DNA of 35,227 nt, taken from positions 1 through 35,227 of IMG/VR virus record IMGVR_UViG_3300024518_002645; one strand, given 5' to 3'. This document shows, in pieces, positions 31,577 to 35,227 of this stretch. The translations under genes were made by a program, and so were the position numbers. Within the stretch, counting starts at the first letter, position 1; each line of letters opens with the position of its first letter. The notes under the pieces were generated by a model that saw only the letters and a list, made by a program, of their open reading frames with translations, did not search any database and was not told the origin of the DNA. The stretch comes from a virus.

Positions 31577-31932
31577 ACCTGACCCGCAAGACAGGAAGGC
31601 TCTCAGTAGAGGAATCCGGAACCATACCGGGGCTTCCGGAGCAGCTGTCAAAGGATTCTGAAAACACCAACTGGTGGTTCGAGGTTCGGTCTGTGCTTGG
31701 ACGCCAACAGGAGGCTCTGAGCGCTGCCGTGCTACCTGACAACGTCTCGTTCTCTACCAGCACATCCTCCCCGTACGAATATGTCTACACCCATGGCCTC
31801 GGGAAATACCCCATGGTCCAGGTCCTGGACAGCTCCGAGCAGGTCATCCAACCCACCATTACGCACAACTCCATACATGATTTTACGGTCAGTCACACGT
31901 CCGCGCTGACCGGAACGCTAATTATCCACTAG
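31573..31932 (+). CDS. Beta-rich tail-associated protein, 119 aa
   Basis: ATGA overlap with the nozzle gene, AAGGA upstream. Residues about 68-118 (YVYTHGLGKYPMVQVLDSSE, then TVSHTSALTGTLII) match the small domain common at ends of phage fibre and tail proteins (HxLGk-P-VqVvD). The N-terminal 50 residues are polar. Probably a virion component attached near the nozzle. Confidence 0.65.
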   Translation: MNLTRKTGRLSVEESGTIPGLPEQLSKDSENTNWWFEVRSVLGRQQEALSAAVLPDNVSFSTSTSSPYEYVYTHGLGKYPMVQVLDSSEQVIQPTITHNSIHDFTVSHTSALTGTLIIH

Positions 31933-31967
31933 ACGGACACGAATGATACCGTAATATTCCAGTAGCC

Positions 31968-32753
31968 ATGGCTGTAACACCGCCCAACATCGTAAAGCGC
32001 CTGGTAAAACAGCAGCCGCTTGTTGCCCAGGAAATGGATGACAACCTCCAGGACATCCTGGACTACACCACCGCCGTTGAAACTACCTTTGCCAACGGGA
32101 CAGGGTTTGTCGACAACACCGTAGATGTCATCAAGCTGGTCCACCCCAACACGGCCGGGCAGTTCCTGATTGACCAGACCTCAGGAACCCCGCTTTGGGC
32201 TGCCATGTCCGGCGATGCCACCCTGGCTGCCGACGGGGCGTTGACCCTGGCCAACACAGCAGTCACGGCGAATACATACGGAGCGGCCACAACCGTTCCG
32301 GTGATTACGGTCGATACCAAGGGCAGGGTCACCGGTGTGGTGGATACCCCCATGGGAGGGATTATCCAGGTTCTGTCAACCGGAACCACGGGTGGAGCAA
32401 CCGCAGGAAACACGGGGCTGACTCTTGCAATTACGCCCGCTTCGACTTCCAGCAAAATTCTCGTTCTGGTTGGACAAAGCATGGAGACTATTCAGCAAAA
32501 CAACAGTTCCATCACTGCCTATATGCACCTAAAGGTAACAGATGCCGTAAGAACCGCCGTTACTTTGCGAACGCAGCAAAGCTCCGAGGGGATATATTTT
32601 AACTCCATGACCCAGCGGGGCGGCGGCGGGGCAGGTAATTTCTGCTACCTGGATTCGCCGGCCATCGCAACAGCCGTCACCTATTCAGTGGAACTGTCCG
32701 GCAGTGGCATAGTGGGTGGTGGCGACATGACCCTCATGGAGGTAGCAATTTAA
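31968..32753 (+). CDS. Fibre-like structural protein, 261 aa
   Basis: The N-terminal half includes AATTVPVITVDTKGRVTGV (about 106-124), a widespread phage fibre motif, and DATLAADGALTLANTAV. The C-terminal half is beta-rich and ends in MTLMEVAI, like C-terminal receptor-contact domains of fibres. There is no SD; TACCGTAAT (31947-31955) lies upstream as before 22233. Probably a second fibre or tip. Confidence 0.7.
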   Translation: MAVTPPNIVKRLVKQQPLVAQEMDDNLQDILDYTTAVETTFANGTGFVDNTVDVIKLVHPNTAGQFLIDQTSGTPLWAAMSGDATLAADGALTLANTAVTANTYGAATTVPVITVDTKGRVTGVVDTPMGGIIQVLSTGTTGGATAGNTGLTLAITPASTSSKILVLVGQSMETIQQNNSSITAYMHLKVTDAVRTAVTLRTQQSSEGIYFNSMTQRGGGGAGNFCYLDSPAIATAVTYSVELSGSGIVGGGDMTLMEVAI

Positions 32754-32762
32754 AGGATTAAC

Positions 32763-34283
32763 ATGCCCGAATACAACCCAATGCCATTCTCCTCCATGAT
32801 GGGCGCTGACCAAATGACCAACCCTGAGTCTGTGCAGGCCCAGCAGATCGCCCAGCAAGGTCGGTTTGGTGACACCGAGCTGGTGCACATGTCCATGCCG
32901 GAGATAGCGGTCATCGAGTCCGAGGTCGGCGAGCTTCCGCGCAACCCGGTTACCGGAGTAAAGGAGGCAGCCTTCTGGCTTCCGTTCATGGCCGCAACTG
33001 CGGCATCACAATTTATGCAGGGCAGAGCAGCCAATGCCCAGGCCAACGACCAGAGGGACTATGATGCGTCCGTTCAGCGGAACGCGGCAGCGAACGAGGC
33101 TGCAAGGCAGAACCAGTATGCCTCTAACCGCGCCTCCCAGTATCCGACCTACATGCGCGGGTGGGACATAGGCGTAAACCAACCGGCAGGCATCGGCCAA
33201 TCCCTGGCCATCTCGGTGTCCCCGGAGGGCCAGGCCATCGACGCCCAGCTCCTGGCAATTTCCCAGCGGGCCCAGCAGATCAGTAACGAGGTGGAGTTGT
33301 GGAAGCAGCAGAACGCGGAACCACCGCAGACAATCATGACGAAGGGATCGAGCGGCTTCTTCGGGCTCGGAGGCAAAGCGCCCCAGGAAATTCCAAACCC
33401 GAAGCACGTAGCGTGGAAGGCGCAAGAACGATCCTATGTGGGCTCACGCATGAACGAGATCATGTCCGGACAGCAAACGGCCATGAACCTGAGCTACCAG
33501 AGAACGATGGCTGACCAGTCTGCGTACCAGGGAATTTCCGACCAGTACACCCCGATGACAACAGCAGCCCGCCAACAAATTGGCGATGTATTTAATGACG
33601 AGCTGCTCGGGCGTGAGCTGGAGCACTCCGACCCGGTCCGGGCCTTCCGGACCAAGCAGGCTGAGTCAGTCATTCAGGCTCAGCGCGAGGGATATGAAAA
33701 TGCCCTGAACCAGCAGGCTGCACAGGAACAGGCCAGACGTGGATACGGTGGTGGGGGTCTGTCCGAGAAGCTGGCCAGGGCATCACTTGCCGGTGGCTCC
33801 GGAGCGGCAATAGCGAGCACCAGGCTCGGGGCTGAGGGCCAGAACATAGCTGACATTGCCGCCTCAAAGCTGAACAATGAGCAACGCAAGCTGAACCTGG
33901 GACAGCTCCCGTTCAGCCAGCTGGGAGCTGAGCTCCAGAAGAAGGCGGCTCCCATGCAGATGGCACAGGCAGGAGCCCGGGCCGGACAGGGATCAACTGC
34001 CCCATTTAATATTGGTTCAGGAACCTACATGCCGCAGCCGATGCCGGCGTTCTCCAACATCCCGAGCCCGCAGGCCATCGGGGCACGTGGGCTTTCAAAC
34101 CTGACGGATGTGTGGGGCAACCAGTTCCTTGAGAAGGGGAGCGGAGGCGACAACCCGTGGTTTGAGGGATTTGCGGCAGACCGCCAGGCAGCTGATACTA
34201 GGGCTCATGAGCGAGCCATGGAGCTGATCCAGGAGCAAAATAAAGGACGGCAGAAAAACCCCTGGGACATCTTCCGTGTTTAA
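32763..34283 (+). CDS. Putative internal virion / ejection protein, 506 aa
   Basis: Start behind AAAGGA. Gln-, Ala- and Asn-rich with long helices, as in internal virion proteins of podoviruses. DTELVHMSMPEIAVIESEVG (about 38-57) resembles a segment often seen near the N-terminus of such proteins (DT-x-LaH-x-x-pgE). A Gly-rich stretch (GGGGLSEKLARASLAGGSGA) lies near residue 328-345. It is expected to be carried in the capsid and ejected into the host. Assignment is by composition and place; no enzyme motif is visible. Confidence 0.55.
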   Translation: MPEYNPMPFSSMMGADQMTNPESVQAQQIAQQGRFGDTELVHMSMPEIAVIESEVGELPRNPVTGVKEAAFWLPFMAATAASQFMQGRAANAQANDQRDYDASVQRNAAANEAARQNQYASNRASQYPTYMRGWDIGVNQPAGIGQSLAISVSPEGQAIDAQLLAISQRAQQISNEVELWKQQNAEPPQTIMTKGSSGFFGLGGKAPQEIPNPKHVAWKAQERSYVGSRMNEIMSGQQTAMNLSYQRTMADQSAYQGISDQYTPMTTAARQQIGDVFNDELLGRELEHSDPVRAFRTKQAESVIQAQREGYENALNQQAAQEQARRGYGGGGLSEKLARASLAGGSGAAIASTRLGAEGQNIADIAASKLNNEQRKLNLGQLPFSQLGAELQKKAAPMQMAQAGARAGQGSTAPFNIGSGTYMPQPMPAFSNIPSPQAIGARGLSNLTDVWGNQFLEKGSGGDNPWFEGFAADRQAADTRAHERAMELIQEQNKGRQKNPWDIFRV

Positions 34284-34296
34284 CATTTAAAATAAT

Positions 34297-35227
34297 ATGC
34301 CAACTTACGCTGAAATAATGGGGTCCATCGGGACCGGAGGAATAAGGGAAATGTCCGGTCGCGCTGACCGGATGACAGAGCATGGCCTTGCTGCCGAAAA
34401 GGAAACGCAACGGTTCGAGCAGCAACTAGGCCTGTCCGAGTTGGGGTTTCAGCAGAAGAGGCAGCTCATGCAAGAAGAGGCCGCGCTGAAGATGGAACTC
34501 CAGAAGAGAGGCATCGCTGACACGGGTAAAGAGCAGCGAGATACTGTCCGGGTTAATGGTGAGATGGCTGAGGGCCTGGCAAACCTTAAGCACACTTTTC
34601 AACAAGATTACAATGATTTCAAAAGGGCAGAAGCCAGCGCCGCAAGTAAACGCCAGCATCAATATGCAATGCGGCAAAAGAATGCCGAGTGGGATGAGGC
34701 GAAGAGAAAGACAGGGGGCCAGTTGCTGACTCAGGTTAAAGGCTATGCATCTGTCGGCCTTGTAAGCCAAAGTGTGCAAGACGCGCTGGATGCAGGGATT
34801 AAGACCACGAAGACCCTGGATGGCGTTGACACATACAATACACAAGACATGGCCATGCTTAGGTTTGCCGTTGCTCGGGGGGCCTACCTCGATACCAGGA
34901 GAAAGGAAGCCAAGGCCTTGTGGGATTTGGGCACCAACATTGGCGTGCTTAATAAGGGGCTTTCCGAAGAAGATGCCAAGAGGAAACTAGAGCTTGAGGA
35001 GAAGAAGGCGACTTGGGAAGGCGTAGGCACCCTGGGGGACCAGGACCGTACGAGTGAATGGTTGTTCCCAGAAGAGCAGAGGTTAGTTGCTGAGCTGGAT
35101 GCTTTAAATGCAAAAGGTAAAGGCACCCCCATCTCGTTTGATGAGTTTTGGAGTTTTGACCAGGCCTCCGGGGAGATAAGAGAACCCTTCAGCAAACAGG
35201 AGGGTCAGATCAGGAAAAGCATTACGG
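34297..35227 (+). CDS. Putative internal virion protein, 3' end outside window
   Basis: An open frame of 310 codons from ATG 34297 (MPTYAEIMGSIGTGGIREMS) to the end of the window without a stop. It is strongly helical, Gln-, Lys- and Glu-rich, with coiled-coil segments (KRQLMQEEAALKMELQKRG, KRKLELEEKKATWEG). It begins without an SD, with an A/T-rich TTTAAAATAAT just upstream. Its place after the previous protein suggests a long ejection protein, such as the transglycosylase-bearing or pore-forming virion proteins, but no catalytic domain is within the visible part. Confidence 0.6.
   Translation, partial: MPTYAEIMGSIGTGGIREMSGRADRMTEHGLAAEKETQRFEQQLGLSELGFQQKRQLMQEEAALKMELQKRGIADTGKEQRDTVRVNGEMAEGLANLKHTFQQDYNDFKRAEASAASKRQHQYAMRQKNAEWDEAKRKTGGQLLTQVKGYASVGLVSQSVQDALDAGIKTTKTLDGVDTYNTQDMAMLRFAVARGAYLDTRRKEAKALWDLGTNIGVLNKGLSEEDAKRKLELEEKKATWEGVGTLGDQDRTSEWLFPEEQRLVAELDALNAKGKGTPISFDEFWSFDQASGEIREPFSKQEGQIRKSIT

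Noticed and set aside
1-35227. CRISPR array, tRNA or rRNA genes, insertion sequence
   Set aside because: No regularly spaced repeats, no cloverleaf or rRNA sequence and no transposase seen; the only recombinase is of the phage tyrosine type.

Overview
The window is a tightly packed tailed-phage (or prophage-derived) genome segment. Every gene I can support lies on the + strand, genes commonly overlap by ATGA or GTGA, and the order terminase small, terminase large, portal, scaffold-like, major capsid, connector, fibres, nozzle, internal virion proteins is that of a short-tailed (podovirus-like) phage. No tape-measure protein, sheath or baseplate was recognised. The host cannot be named. The strong Shine-Dalgarno (SD) sites of the left half and a secreted SleB-type wall hydrolase point to a bacterium, and the overall look is that of uncultured environmental phages. 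The window ends inside a gene, so the genome continues to the right. No DNA polymerase, RNA polymerase, helicase or primase was recognised.

Layout. 1-683: a non-coding, G/T-rich left end with a 15-bp direct repeat and an excellent intrinsic terminator. 684-4461: small orphan genes, chained by a repeated SD plus ATGA coupling signal. 4394-4900: a SleB-like lysin with a signal peptide. 4974-8471: a MoxR-type AAA+ ATPase, a HExxH metallopeptidase-like/VWA protein, a small orphan and a possible DUF3150-like partner, which is the most system-like cassette here. 8476-11529: more orphans. 11530-11834: a gap holding a 23-residue membrane microprotein and three hairpins. 11835-13406: an HTH-like protein, a coiled-coil protein and a complete tyrosine recombinase. 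13406-18517: packaging and portal genes, including an HTH reading frame with no ordinary start codon. 18520-21694: scaffold-like protein and major capsid protein, the capsid gene being bracketed by two intrinsic terminators. 21786-23347: head completion and connector genes. 23347-28955: an adhesin or fibre cassette with a fibre-assembly-like protein. 28988-31932: small genes, the nozzle and a beta-rich protein. 31968-35227: another fibre-like protein and two internal virion candidates, the last one truncated by the window.

How the genes fit together. The right half makes and fills the particle: TerS and TerL pump DNA through the portal into a shell built of the major capsid protein on the scaffold-like protein, the adaptor and nozzle close it, fibres bind the host, and the last two proteins are probably ejected. 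The left half would act on the host or on phage regulation. The ATPase/VWA cassette looks like a chaperone-like or metal-centre remodelling machine. The recombinase suggests temperate potential, but no repressor, excisionase or attachment site is recognisable. Early genes mostly have strong SD sites, many structural genes have none, and several gene blocks begin behind a hairpin and a CAA-rich leader, so translation seems to be organised differently in the two halves.
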